Source: Orobanche coerulescens (Eukaryota; Streptophyta; Magnoliopsida; Lamiales; Orobanchaceae). From it: 64,000 nucleotides of DNA. Of this stretch, positions 21,921 through 33,199 are shown piece after piece. The position numbers and the translations under genes were made by a program. The notes beneath the pieces are model-generated. The model saw only the letters and a program-made list of their open reading frames with translations, was not told where the DNA came from and ran no database searches. The stretch lies in contig CM065810.1 of assembly GCA_033398695.1 (NCBI GenBank), positions 144,833,858-144,897,857 of the forward strand. The letters are read 5' to 3'. The first letter of the stretch is position 1; each line of letters begins with the position of its first letter.

Positions 21921-22687
21921 TCTCTTTGCTACAGGACATCCTAGAGGAGGATACCTGGTACTTCGATAGTGGATGCTCTCGGCACATGACCGGAGATAGA
22001 AGCAAGCTATCAGATTTTGTAGAAGGTCGTGGTCCAAAAGTTCGTTTCGGTGATAAATATAAAGGAAGAACAATAGGGAAAGGAAACCTACTTGTAGGAA
22101 AATTCAAAGTCACCGATGTTGCATATGTTGAAGGCTTACAATACAATCTACTTAGCATTAGCCAGTTCTGTGATAAACAGTTCTCGGTGAAATTCTATAT
22201 AAATCGCTGTAGGTTCAAGAACATCCAGACCAAAGAAGTTGTGCTTACAGGAAGCAGATCAGGTAACATGTATATTGCTGACTGGAAGCCTATGAGCTTC
22301 TCAATTCCATGCTTTGTTGCCAAAGGCACTGCAGATCTCAGCTGGTTATGGCACAAGAGGATGTCTCACGTCAACTTCAAGACGATCAACAAGCTCTCAA
22401 GACAGGGAATGGTAATAGGATTGCCAAATATATCATTCAAAAAGGACAGCGTCTGCGGACCGTGTCAGAAAGGCAAGCAAATCAAGTCAACTCTGAAGAG
22501 CGAATCCTACCTTTCAACCCAAAGAGTGTTGGAAATGCTACATATGGATCTCTATGGTCCTGTAGACCCAGTAAGTTTGGGAGGTAAGAAATACTGTCTT
22601 GTTGTTGTTGATGATTACTCCAGGTATGCTTGGACAATTTTCCTAAGCAAAAGAAGGAAACAACATCAAAGCTGCCCGAGCTCCTGA
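21917..22687 (+). pseudogene. pol: Protease and integrase N-terminal half of outer copia pol
   Basis: Protease motif DSGCSRHMTG with the catalytic Asp codon at 21965. The integrase zinc finger is WLWHKRMSH...CGPCQKGKQ, and the core begins LHMDLYGP with DDYSRYAW. The frame is -1 relative to gag. Near 22640-22690 a frameshift moves the rest of integrase into the frame of 22630-23292. Confidence 0.93.
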
Positions 22688-23292
22688 GAAAGCTTCAAAA
22701 TGAAAAGGCATTGAGTATCGTGTCTATTCGTTCCGACAGATGTACAGAATTTACTAACCGCTTTATAGAGCAATACTGTTCAGAAAATGGGATACAACAC
22801 GAATACTCGGCTGCCCGTACACCTCAACAAAATGGTGTTGCCGAGCGAAAGAATAGGACATTGAAAGAAGCAACAAGGACAATGATCGCCGCAAGCAAGT
22901 TGCCACAGCGTTTCTGGGGTGAAGCAACCAATACAGCATGCTACACTCAAAACCGTTGTATCGTAAATAAGCACCAGAACAAAACAGCATATGAGGTATG
23001 GAACAACAAAACTCCGTTAGTTTCATATTTTCACATTTTTGGATGCAGGTGTTATGTGTTAAATAATGGGAAGGATCAACTTAGAACCTTTGATGAGAAA
23101 TCAGATGAAGGAATATTTGTAGGATACTCCTCCGTCAGCAAAGCTTACAGGATCTTTAATAAAAGGAAGCTGACGATCGAGGAATCAGTTCATGTAGTGT
23201 TCGACGAACCTCACCATGACCCTACTGGAGTAGATGATATTACTCAGAACATCCAACAACTCTCTATCTTAGATCCTCCAACTCCCATATAA
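22630..23292 (+). pseudogene. pol: Integrase C-terminal half of outer copia pol
   Basis: Contains SDRCTEF, where the usual Gly of SDRG(T/G)EF is Cys, then PQQNGVAERKNRTLKEATR with the catalytic Glu, then the TAYEVWNNKTPLVSYFHIFG and KAYRIFNKRKLTIEE blocks. It ends at an in-frame TAA (23290-23292) that a single C-to-T change from CAA would explain; the same frame continues into RT. Confidence 0.92.
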
Positions 23293-24870
23293 CCTGTTGT
23301 TGACCTAGAAATCAACCCCACAGCTGTAAGAATCGACGTAGATGAAGCCGACGCTGTACAAGCTGAAGCTGTATCTACAGAAACTCTCGATACAGTATGG
23401 GACCCCAAATTAGAACCCGACCGAATATGGTTGAGAGATCACCCGCAAGAGCTGATCATTGGAAACATAGATGCTAGTGTTTCTACCCGTAGAAGAATAC
23501 AAAGTATACAAGGAAATGTACTTTGTGCACAAGAAGAACTAGATACTGAGATATCACAGTTTCCTGAATGGAAATCTCAATCCAAGCTTAGAAGACTCAA
23601 TATGTGCACTATCGCTGTATTCTTAGCCCAGTCCGAACCTGTTTCGACGATAGACGCTCTTAATAATTCTCATTGGATAACATCTATGGAAGAAGAGCTT
23701 AATGGTTTCGAAAGAAACAATGTATGGTATCTTGTACCCAGACCTACACATCAATCGGTTATAGGAACCAAATGGGTATTTCAAAACAAGAAGGATCGAA
23801 ATGGACTTATTATAAGGAATAAATCCAGACTAGTCGCACAAGGCTATAGTCAGGAAGAAGGCATAGACTATGATGAAACCTTCGCCCCTGTAGCCAGACT
23901 AGAAGCCATTAGGATATTTTTAGCCTTTGCCGCCCATAAGAGCTTTATTGTATACCAAATGGACGTCAAGAGTGCATTCCTGAATGGAGACCTTGCCGAA
24001 GAAGTCTATGTTGAACAACCACCAGGGTTTGCCAACATAGATGGTATCGACCTAGTATACAGGTTAAGGAAAGCACTGTATGAACTTAAACAATCCCCTA
24101 GAGCATGGTATGGGACCCTATCCCAGTATCTAACCAACAATGGGTTTGAGAAAGGTGCTGTGGACAAGACCTTGTTCAAAATACAGGAAGGTGATGACCT
24201 TCTAATGGTGCAAATTTATGTAGATGATATAATTTTTGGTTCAACTTACCTTGCTTTGTGTCAAAGGTTCTCTCATCTCATGCAAAGTAAATTTGAAATG
24301 AGTATGATGGGAGAACTTAGTTATTTCCTAGGTTTGCAGGTAAAGCAGTTGCCTACAAGAATTTTCATCAACCAGGAAAAATACAGCAAGGAGTTTCTCA
24401 ACAAATTTGGAATGAACACTTCCAAATCATCGTCAACCCCCATGAGCACTTCCGTGCAAATTAGTGCTGATGAAGCCGGAAAGCCGGTTGACCAATCACT
24501 CTACAGGAAGCTTATTGGTTCGCTCCTGTACCTAACGGCTAGCAGACCCGATATCCAGTTTGCTGTTGGAGTGTGTGCGAGGTATGAAGTAGCACCTAAG
24601 GAATCACACTTCAATACAACTAAACGAATCCTAAAGTACATTAAAGGAACAGTCGATGTAGGACTATGGTATCCTAAAGAAGGCGGATTCGATTTAGTTG
24701 GATACAGCGACTCGGATCTCGGAGGCTACAAGCTAGATAGGAAGAGTACAAGTGGAACTTGTCACTTTCTTGGACCTAGACTCGTTTCTTGGTTCAGTAA
24801 GAAGCAATTGGCTAACTCACTTTCCACGGCTGAATCAGAGTACTATGCTGCTGGTAGTTGCTGTATGTAG
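23293..24870 (+). pseudogene. pol: Reverse transcriptase and start of RNase H of outer copia pol
   Basis: Counting from the Met at 23431: RT from about residue 95, [11 protein letters not shown] (about 176-186), [12 protein letters not shown] (usual Gly replaced by Glu) and catalytic YVDD at 263-266. [12 protein letters not shown] and [19 protein letters not shown] open the RNase H part, then [15 protein letters not shown]. Ends with TAG at 24868-24870, where related proteins have Gln. Otherwise the frame is intact over 1.5 kb. Confidence 0.94.
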
Positions 24871-25167
24871 ATCCTTTGGATGCAGCAGTAGTTGTCAGAT
24901 TATGGGATTGAAGCCAGAGAGACGCCAATCATGTGTGATAGCACGAGTGTAATTGCAATAACGCACAATCCTGTCCTGCACTCGCGCACTAAGCATATCA
25001 ACATAAAGCATCATTTTATAAGGAATCATGTCGAGAACAAGGATGTTCGGCTCGAAAAGGTTCATACAGACATTCAGTTGGCAGACATCTTCACTAAGCC
25101 TCTCGACACAGCAAGATTCAACATGCTTAGACAAGAATTGGGAATGCTACAGCCCAACTCCCTGTAA
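24871..25167 (+). pseudogene. pol: RNase H end of outer copia pol
   Basis: Continues in the RT frame after two nonsense codons, TAG at 24868 and TAG at 24889, both at expected Gln positions. It has the CDSTSVIAI block, HSRTKHINIKHHFIRNHV and DIFTKPLDTARF near the end, and stops with TAA at 25165-25167. Confidence 0.92.
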
Positions 25168-25193
25168 GTAATTTACTGTTTTTACTCAACAAA

Positions 25194-25437
25194 TTGAGGG
25201 GGAATGCTGTAAGACCCAAGAATACAGTATTCACCGTTAATTATCTGTACACTCAGAGCCTTCAATATAGCACTGTAAGGAACAAAGACATATGAATTAT
25301 CCTACAGCTGACATGTGCAATAATTAAGGGGGAATACAGTATGACCCATGAATACAGCATTAATCCAAAAATTGTTGTATGGAGTTAAAACCTATACGTA
25401 CCTTTTAAGGGGGAACGCTGTATCGTCGCGGATACAG
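25194..25437 (+). repeat. Three polypurine-tract-like motifs downstream of pol
   Basis: TTGAGGGGGAATGCTGTA (25194), TTAAGGGGGAATACAGTA (25323) and TTTAAGGGGGAACGCTGTA (25404) each resemble the true tract at 29523-29536 and are each followed by a CTGTA or TACAG word. After the third, GCTGTATC...GATACAGC forms an inverted repeat with a 6-nt loop. Multiple polypurine tracts are a reported Sirevirus feature. Confidence 0.8.
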
Positions 25438-25937
25438 CACATACTATAGGATTTCGATTCAGTATATATTATAATATTTCATTTTAAAATGATTTTTGTC
25501 CACGTGCCCTGTTTTCATGTCAAACGTCATTTACATTAAATGCCTTACACGACATCTGGACAACTGAATCTCAAAAGCCGCGATGTTTTCAAATTGTTTA
25601 ATGTTTTAAAACCGCTGTTTCAGGCATTTAGGGTAACAACAAATGTCAGAAGTGGGACCCACTCATATTTTAACATTTTAATGGATAAGTGTACCAGTTA
25701 CACTCAGTCCACCTTGACCGTTGATTTCAAAAACCGGCTCCCATCCCTTAAGTCTGACCATTCGTACTCTGGAAAACCCTACTTCGCCGTCCACTATAAA
25801 AGGACTGATACTGCCATTAGAGACTCTTTACGCTTTCTGCAAAATTTAAGAGTACTCACGCAAATATAGCCTACATAGTTTTCTGCATTTTACTGCATTT
25901 CGTTTATTCTCTTTCATATTTTTCTTGAGAAACATCA
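25438..25937 (+). other. Non-coding spacer before the extra ORF (outer copia)
   Basis: About 500 bp, AT-rich, between the tract-like repeats and the ATG at 25938. No coding feature is supported; a 109-codon frame at 25540-25869 has no recognisable motif. Confidence 0.5.
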
Positions 25938-28900
25938 ATGGTTGGTCAGACATCTTCTCCCGCACTCAATAAAACCTCGAACATCATCGATGGACGAATC
26001 TTCTCAAGATCTGTCGTCATCGAGCGTATTCTCTCTGAAACCAATCATGTCGAACCCACGGAGTTCATCATCACTCGACTCCGTCAGCAAGGTCTCTACC
26101 GCCTTGGGAGTCAAACCGCTGAGAAATACGATGTTCACTTGGTTGAGGACTTTTACCTCAACGCCACCGTTTGCTTTTTGTCGCTGGCCCAGGGAGGTCA
26201 CATTGCTGATATCACTGCTATCATTCAAGGTGTGGAGATCTGTATCGATCGAGATCTTCTTCAGAACATTTATAGTCTACCCGTTGATGGCCTTACAATG
26301 GAAGAACTTGAGACTTTTGGGTCTCAAGAGCTGATAACAAAGTACTATGGGCTGTTCACCGGCTCAACTATTGTTGACGTGGTTCACACCACCTGTCACA
26401 AGAAGAACTTTTGTTTGCCATACATATATCTGCATGATTTTTGTTGCAGGATCATCGAGAATCGCACTGGTGCATTTGAAATGTGCACGAATCTGAGATT
26501 TTGGATGATGGTTGCGATTTTGACCTGTGCAAAGGTCAACTGGTGCCAGATTATCTTGAAGCGCTTGCAGGAGGAAGTATCCAAGCCTGCCACTCAAAAG
26601 AAGTCGTTTGGTTTAATTTTAAACCATATTCTGACGAAATGCGGACTTTCACAATCTGCAGTTGTGAAGAAAAACAGCTCCCGGATATACTTAGGAGGCG
26701 TCAAGCCTACATCGTATAACCAGAGCACTCTGGTCTGCAACCACCCTAAAATCCAAAGTATGCCAGTTTCTGAAGATCCAAGGGATGTTTCTTTGAAGTC
26801 CCACGATGTGGAGTCTTCAAGGAAGAGGAAAAGATCTCACAGAAAGACACCTATTGCTGGTGAGAAGCCGAAAAGGAATCTAAGAAGGCTTTCTAAAGCT
26901 AAAACCACCAAAACCTCCGAGGAAGTTTCCACCGTGGCGCAACCCACTGAAGAACTACCCCAGGGCCCAACCCCTGTGGAAGAGGTGCCCACTACTATAT
27001 CGACAGTAGATCCTGAGCCCTTGGCGGCTAAGACGGATGATCGGACATCTGCCAACTTAGAAGACTCTGGCGAGTCGGCTGCCCCTGCGGAGCCAAACGC
27101 TAATTCTCCTATGCGGGATTCCACACCCGTACATGATCAATCTTCCTTCGGGGCACCATCCCCTGTAAGGAATCCCACTTCCCTACAGGATCCCACATCT
27201 GTAGAGTAATCCCTCGCTACAGCGAATTCAGACGTTGTACGCAATCCCTCCCCGGACACCATTATCAACAAAACTCTTCTCTCTGTGCAGATTGATCATG
27301 CTTATGATAGATTCCTTAAATGGAAAAGCTACAGTCTAGCTCCGTATGACACCTTATACAACTGGAGCGAATGGAGCCATGAAGAGAGATTTGTATTGGA
27401 AGTGATGGACTCAACAGAGGTTGCAGCCCTGATCCAATGGGACAATCTCTACTGCAAGGAATTGATTGAAAGCCATCTATTACAAAAATCTGACGCCAAG
27501 AGAAAAGGAAAAGATAAGTCCGAGGACTCTCCCCAAGATCCAAAAGATGACGATGACTCAGACGACGACGATGATGCTTTACAAGCAGGTCTGAGAATGA
27601 GTCGTGAGGAGGCTCAAGACAGAGATGCCTCTCAAACCAAGGATTACGAAGGGCCATCAAGTCGAAGTGAGCCCCCTTCGCCACAGCAAGAGAATATTCC
27701 TGACGACGAGGAATCAGTCCCTCAAGTCGAGGAAGAAGAAATTGTTTTGGAACAGGCACCCGAGCCTGCTACCGAAGAAGAAGAAGTTGTTGCTGAGAGA
27801 CAACAGGAGGAATCAGTCCCTCCTGTATCCATGTCTACAGACGTACCTTTGCAATAGGAGGACACAGCACCCCCTACCGCCGAACCCGAAAATGCTGCTC
27901 CCTCCCCATCAACCGTGGAATCTGAGGACGGTAATGTACCTGAGGATGTCCAACTCAATTCACGCCCTACCGTGAATCTGAGAAGGTTGAATGGATCTAA
28001 AGATTTTGCCAAGCTGGATTCTCCAAGCACTGCTGCTAGGAAAGAGCGTCTGTGTGCTCTTGGTCTTCAAACTGTCTTCATCCAGGATGCAGTTAATGCC
28101 CTGTACTCAGTTGAAAAAGCTCTTAATTGTATGCACACTTCTACTGTTGAAGAGATGACTAGTTTATAAGATGAAGTCTCTTGCGTAGTCGAAGCCTTAA
28201 CTATTTTGCCAGAAGTCTTCAAACAAGCACTGAAGAAGCTGCAAGAGAAAAAAGAGCAACTCCTGAGAGAAGAGGCATCCAAAACGCGCATTTCTAAGGC
28301 CAAGACCGCAACATCCATGATCTAAACCACTTCTCACTTGAGAGCCCACGACAAAAGTATCAAGGATATGTCGCAGGTGCTTTCCACCCTTGTCGAGAGA
28401 ATGACAAACATTGAGACGAAACCGGATGCCGCACTGGAGATCCTAGGATGTCTTGATGATGCCAAAAAGGGGGAAGAAGCAAGAGAAGCTTCTAGGAGAA
28501 TAAGGTTACAGCACGAAAGGGAATTTAATGCTGCTCAAGACAGCATTACCGCTGAATTGAACAAGATATCCCCTCCCTCTCAAAGTTTCAAGATTTCAGG
28601 CTCCCGACCTGAGTTTCATGATCCCAATATCCCGTGGCAAAGCTTAATCCAAAGACCTTCTGAAATTCATCTGCCAACCAACCGCCATCCAACTGCCGAA
28701 GAGGTGAAGCAATGGAGGAAGAATGAGCTGATGAGATATTTTGTTAAACTCATCAGGGAATCCGCCATCTTAAAAAGTTATAAGACATTAGCGGAGGCTG
28801 CAGACAAATTCACGAAGATGTTAGAAGAAGGAAAGCTTCCTCTCCAAATCGAGATGAAATCCAAGCATAGAAGAGGAGATCGGATCACCCATCTAGAAGA

Positions 28901-29042
28901 CTGGATTCTTGCCTTTGACAGATCCTACGATGATAGAGCAATATACCTCGATCGAGGCAACGATTCCCTACAGCACTGGTGGCGTGGAACCGAGAATGAT
29001 CCAGGGAAAAAGCCATGGAGACACGCGGACTATAGGAGCTGA
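25938..29042 (+). pseudogene. Long extra 3' ORF of outer copia, about 1035 codons with four stops
   Basis: Four open stretches lie in exactly one frame and are broken only by stops at 27207 (TAA), 27855 (TAG), 28167 (TAA) and 28323 (TAA). There is no frameshift in 3.1 kb. The N-terminal ~270 residues look globular; 275-310 are basic (RKRKRSHRK, a likely nuclear signal); then Pro/Ser/Thr/Glu-rich low complexity with a DDDDSDDDDD run; the C-terminal 230 residues are helical and charged. The layout (globular, disordered acidic, basic end) parallels the extra ORFs of the inner copia at 3148-6161. It is at the envelope-like ORF position of Sireviruses, but I see no signal peptide or membrane segment. 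Function unknown. Confidence 0.75.
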
Positions 29043-29536
29043 AATCCTTAGTATATTAGTTTTGTTTGTAATTTTTCTTTCGAAACAGCAAACCTTGTAC
29101 TCTATTTTTGAATATCAATAAAAGTGCTTGCTTGTATTGAAAGATTACAACTCGTAATCTACTGTGTTGATGTATGATTACATAACTTAAATTGTTGAGA
29201 TAACAATCACAAGTATAGAAACTTGTTTGAAAATTAAGCTGTACGAACTTGTCTACGAACAATTCATAATTTCAGTTGTATGCATTAAGAATACATTGTA
29301 AGATTGTGCCTGCGCGCCAATCATAAGCTTAAGTTGTAAAAATTCTTAGCTGAATCGAACTCGCCTGCGAGCAGTTCATAAATTAAACTAAGTTGCTGAA
29401 AGACAGACCATTTGACAGAAGACCAAGAAATCTGCGAGAAGTCATCAAAGAAGATTATTTCATGAAGAAGGTTTTGGCATCATCAAGAAGACTTGAAAGT
29501 TTTAAAGTCTTGGCAAATTGTTAAAAAGGGGGAAAT
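29043..29536 (+). other. 3' untranslated part and polypurine tract of outer copia
   Basis: Non-coding, AT-rich DNA ending in AAAAAGGGGGAAAT (29523-29536), which directly precedes the 3' LTR and is the functional polypurine tract by position. Confidence 0.85.
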
Positions 29537-30704
29537 TGTTGGGATAACAAATACCCTGTATCGAAACAACTAGGATAATCAATCCCTATATCGAATTGTG
29601 ATAATAAGAGGTTTTGACAATATGCCAATCCTCAATACAGTAAGGAAACTGTATCGAAGAGTTGAAGTGTCAACATGTATCGAAGGCATGTCACAGATCC
29701 AGCATACAGTGGAACTTTTCAGTACAGCAAAGAAGTCTTATAAAAGACTGAGTATGGAAGCTGTCTCGATTTGTCAATACAATGATCTTTCATACAGCTC
29801 TCAACAGGACAAAGAAGGAATCTTCAGAAGTCAAGTCCCGTTGATAAAGAAGTATTTAAATACTAAAGGATAAAGTATTTAAATACTGTCAGTCAGAAGA
29901 TCTTCAAATCCCGCTAAATCCGGATCGTGCTTTTTTATCCCGTTGGAATGGAATCTTGCTCAACGGATTTATCCCAACGGATATATTTTCCAGAAGACTA
30001 TATATATCTCTAGTGTTTGAAGACTAAAGACTACTGAACTACTGAACGATCAAGCTTACAAAGAAATACTCAGAGCAAAACATATCTCCAAAGCTTACTG
30101 CAACTCAGATCTAAGAGATATACAGTGCTCAAACATCTTGAACAACACTTCATCAGCTAGAAGCTCATAAAGTCAAAGTTGTTGTTCATACCCTGTTCTA
30201 TCCTTTGAACAAACCCAGATCAGCCCTGTGTGGACTGAGTAATCGTTGCTACTCCAGAACTGTGTGTGAAGGATTTGCATCGATGAATACGACGCTTCAT
30301 AACTGTGTGTGAAGAAGCAAGTCAAAGCATTAGCTCAAACCAATCTGTGTGAACGGTTGAAGCTAAGATCTTTATATCAATCTGTGTGAACGATATATTC
30401 ATTGTGTGTTGTTATAATTACGTAGTTGTGTATGTAGTAATTATAATAAACTTTTCACTCCTGTATGGAGGACCAGTGGACGTAGAGGGGTTTACCTCGA
30501 ACCACTTTAAATATTGTGTTATTTACCTTTTGCCTTACTTGTTTTAATTACTGTGATTATTTAAGTATACACTGCACATCGAGTTGCTGTATCCACAGCA
30601 ACTTACTGTATTTAAGACTTCCGCTACGCACTCGATTTAAAATCAATACATCTTGTTGTTTAAACTACTTCACAAGCTGTATCCTGTATATTTAGTGGCC
30701 AACA
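29537..30704 (+). repeat. 3' LTR of the outer copia element
   Basis: 1168 bp, TGTTGGGATA...GGCCAACA. A TATA box (CTATATATAT) is at 29998-30007. Between 29939 and 29980 three AACGG/CCGTT words lie close together just upstream of it. The repeated CTGTGTGNA words around 30220-30420 and the 3' end match the 5' LTR end at 1-171. Confidence 0.94.
29998..30007 (+). promoter_or_regulatory. TATA box of the outer copia LTR
   Basis: CTATATATAT within the LTR, 18 bases downstream of a cluster of three AACGG-type words (29939-29980). It would drive transcription of the element from the 5' copy. Confidence 0.65.
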
Positions 30705-30708
30705 GCTG

Positions 30709-32620
30709 TGTTAGGAATATGCCCTCGAATTCCACTCAGAGGATGAGAGAGTGAGAGCATTGTATTGTAATATTTAATTAAATAAGGAATTTATTGTTTA
30801 TATATTATTGTATATCATTGGCATTGTGATTTGATATATAGAATAATAGTCCTTGCATTTGAGATCAAGCATTCAACTCCTTATGAAGATAAGGAGATGC
30901 ACACTGGAAGTGTTTAGGGCTCGAATGTTAACCTATTCGCAAGTTGATAAAACTTAATTGGGCATTAAGTTTAGACAAGACTTGTATAACGTGTAATTTG
31001 ACGTGTAGAGTGCATGTATTTACAAAGGGTTAGTGGGAGCACATATTATAGGTATGCTAATGGGATTAGTATACTCGAACTCGACTCACCTTGATTCGAT
31101 CACATGGATTTCACTCTAGGATTATCAATGACTGAATCGAAAGGTTGTGATAGGTATACCTGAATCTTTGACTTGAGGTTTCAGTAGGAGATGTACTTGT
31201 GATATTAAGATAGTCATTAGAGTAGTTCGATTTAGTCACCAATTGGTGGGGTCAACCTCAATGCGCAACGTAGTGGGCAAGTAGCAGTCTCTACTGAAAC
31301 CAAGATAGGATTCTTTCTCGTGTAGGTGAGTAGGTAAATATCCTATGAGGTTAATGGCAAATGAGATCATAAGTCTTTGGCCAAAGCATTTAGAGCTAGT
31401 TGTATTTGATATACGAGAGCTCAGTGATCTCGGTTTGCATTAACAAATGCATAGAGTCAAGTTATAATATGGTTTGACTTTACCATGACGCTAATACTTA
31501 ACCGTGACATATGATTGAAGGGTTTATACGTATACGGTATTCACGACATAATATGATTTTAGAATGATTCGTTCATTCGTTCTCAGTTGGGTTGCGGTGC
31601 GGATCACTAGACTGACTAAGTGTTACCCGCATTTCTTGGTTCCTCCCATTGTCGACTAAGACGGACCTATGGAGTCGCGCACAAGGATATTTGATGGAAA
31701 ATGTGGATTTCATATCCCTTCATTTATATTGGATACTAAATATCTAATTTGATTTATTGGAATTAATTGCTGGGTGATTAATTTAATTCATTAATAGTTA
31801 TTTCTTGGATAAATATAATTATAATTTTGTATTTGATAAAATTAATTAATTAGATTAATTAATTAAGTATAAATACATTTGAAATAAATCGAAGAGTACT
31901 TAACTGACTAGATACGTGAATATTCGGTACATGAACCGAGTGGCCCAGCTCGTTTTCTCACCAACTTTTGGCCGCCGCCTACCCCTCATATTCCATGTGA
32001 TTTTCTTTTGTCTTGGTGTGATGTGAGTTGTGGTGGATAATATCTCACCTCTGGACAAATAGATGAGATATCATAATCTTATCTTTATATTTCATATCAA
32101 GTGAGATATGTTTATTAAATGTGAAGAATTGTTTCACATATACACACACTACATTTGGCCAAAGTGAGAAGAAAGGGAGGAGAGAAAAAAATCTCAACTT
32201 CTTGTTCATCTTAGAGAGAAGAAGAAAGTAGAAAAGAAGAGAAGAAAAATACTATATCAATTTTAGCTGTGTTCCTAGAGAACAAATTGATATAGAATTT
32301 TTTCAATCAATATCCGTCGTATGGTAACGTAGAGACACCCGACATCTTTGGTATTGAATCTTCATCAAGCCTAAATGAATTGGATTCGTATTAGTGTCCG
32401 TGATACGAAGAGGAGCGTCGATTTTTGTTGCTCGAGAACTTTGCAAAAGCCTGGCTCGATTTTTTTCCTTCAAGATAAAATTATCAAAGGACTACAAGGG
32501 TATGACTTTTTTAATTTTATCTTCGACTATTTATATTTAATATACGATGCTTGATCGATCCTCTTAGGGATTCAGTCTTAATCCAGTTTGACCGATTTTA
32601 TTTTTCCGCTGCCTAACTCA
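30709..32620 (+). repeat. Probable solo LTR of another LTR retrotransposon
   Basis: About 1.9 kb with no ORF. It begins TGTTAGGAATATGCCC and ends GCTGCCTAACTCA, so the ends form TGTTAGG/CCTAAC inverted repeats with a small 3' change. It separates the outer copia 3' LTR from a LINE remnant. Its style is that of a copia LTR, but the family is different from the two copia elements here. I found no matching target duplication, and no primer site follows, hence 'solo' with caution. Confidence 0.6.
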
Positions 32621-33174
32621 TTTTTAATTCATGAATCTCCACACCCTGAGACCCAAGATCCCATTGCCCACAGGACTTGAACCATCTGGTGAACTTCAGA
32701 CACTGACTAAGAGAAGCTGTTTTTCACCTCTTTTCTCATGAGCAAAGCCAATCTCATTAAAATCCCCTGTGACTAGCCAAGGAAGATCTGTATTATCTGC
32801 AATCCGCTTCAAGTTACTGAAAAATCTACTGTTATCTTCATCCCAAGGTTGAGCATACATACCCGAAAGAAGCCAAATTTCCTTTTCTTTATTGGTCATC
32901 AAGGCATGGATACCTTGATCTTCAATAGTCATCAAGTCTACAAAGGTGCTTTTAGCATCACAAATCATCCAAATACAGCACGCCATTCCAGTTGTCGGTG
33001 CTAATTCATAATTAGAGAAGCCTAGTCTAGGTGAAATCACCTCAGTGTAATCCCTTGAAACTCTTGTTTCCAAAATAAAAACAATGACAGGGTGATCCTC
33101 TCGAATGATATTCTTCAGGTTGGTGATAAAATTGGAGTCACCCCCCCCCTTGGCAATTCCACGATAGAATCTTC
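32621..33174 (-). pseudogene. LINE endonuclease fragment (ORF2 start), copy 1
   Basis: The minus strand starts with MKILSWNCQG at 33174, the usual N-terminus of the plant L1 apurinic-type endonuclease, then shifts frame at a run of G (33147-33155 region). The main piece has a SGMYAQP block and WLVTGDFNEIG, a conserved endonuclease motif. The frame breaks again near 32696 and a CGQWDLGSQG block follows before the LINE ends at the solo LTR. RT is missing. Confidence 0.85.
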
Positions 33175-33199
33175 ATGAGAAAAATGGGGGGAACCAGAG

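Larger units (their letters stand above)
1..30704 (+). mobile_element. Outer Ty1/copia retrotransposon, Sirevirus-like, interrupted
   Basis: The order is LTR end, tRNA-Met-type primer site, gag, protease, integrase, RT, RNase H, a long extra ORF, polypurine tract and 3' LTR; integrase before RT defines Ty1/copia. Large gag (about 760 codons once the insertion is ignored), a coiled coil after the zinc knuckle, several PPT-like motifs after pol and an extra 3' ORF are known Sirevirus traits, so that lineage is inferred. A second copia element with one CATAC copy accounts for 1521-20869. Without it about 11.4 kb are visible; the start of the 5' LTR lies outside the window. The element is dead: many in-frame stops and at least one frameshift. 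The visible LTR parts differ at several percent of sites by eye, so it is older than the elements nested in it. Confidence 0.92.

Noticed and set aside
25540..25869. 109-codon ORF between pol and the extra ORF of outer copia
   Set aside because: No motif, and it lies in a presumed spacer; the next ATG at 25938 starts the clear long frame.
25938..29042. Calling the extra ORF a true viral envelope gene
   Set aside because: No signal peptide, membrane segment or cysteine-rich ectodomain is visible; only its position matches the Sirevirus envelope-like ORF.
30704..32625. Target duplication for the probable solo LTR
   Set aside because: AGCTG precedes and TTTTT follows; no match under any boundary I tried.
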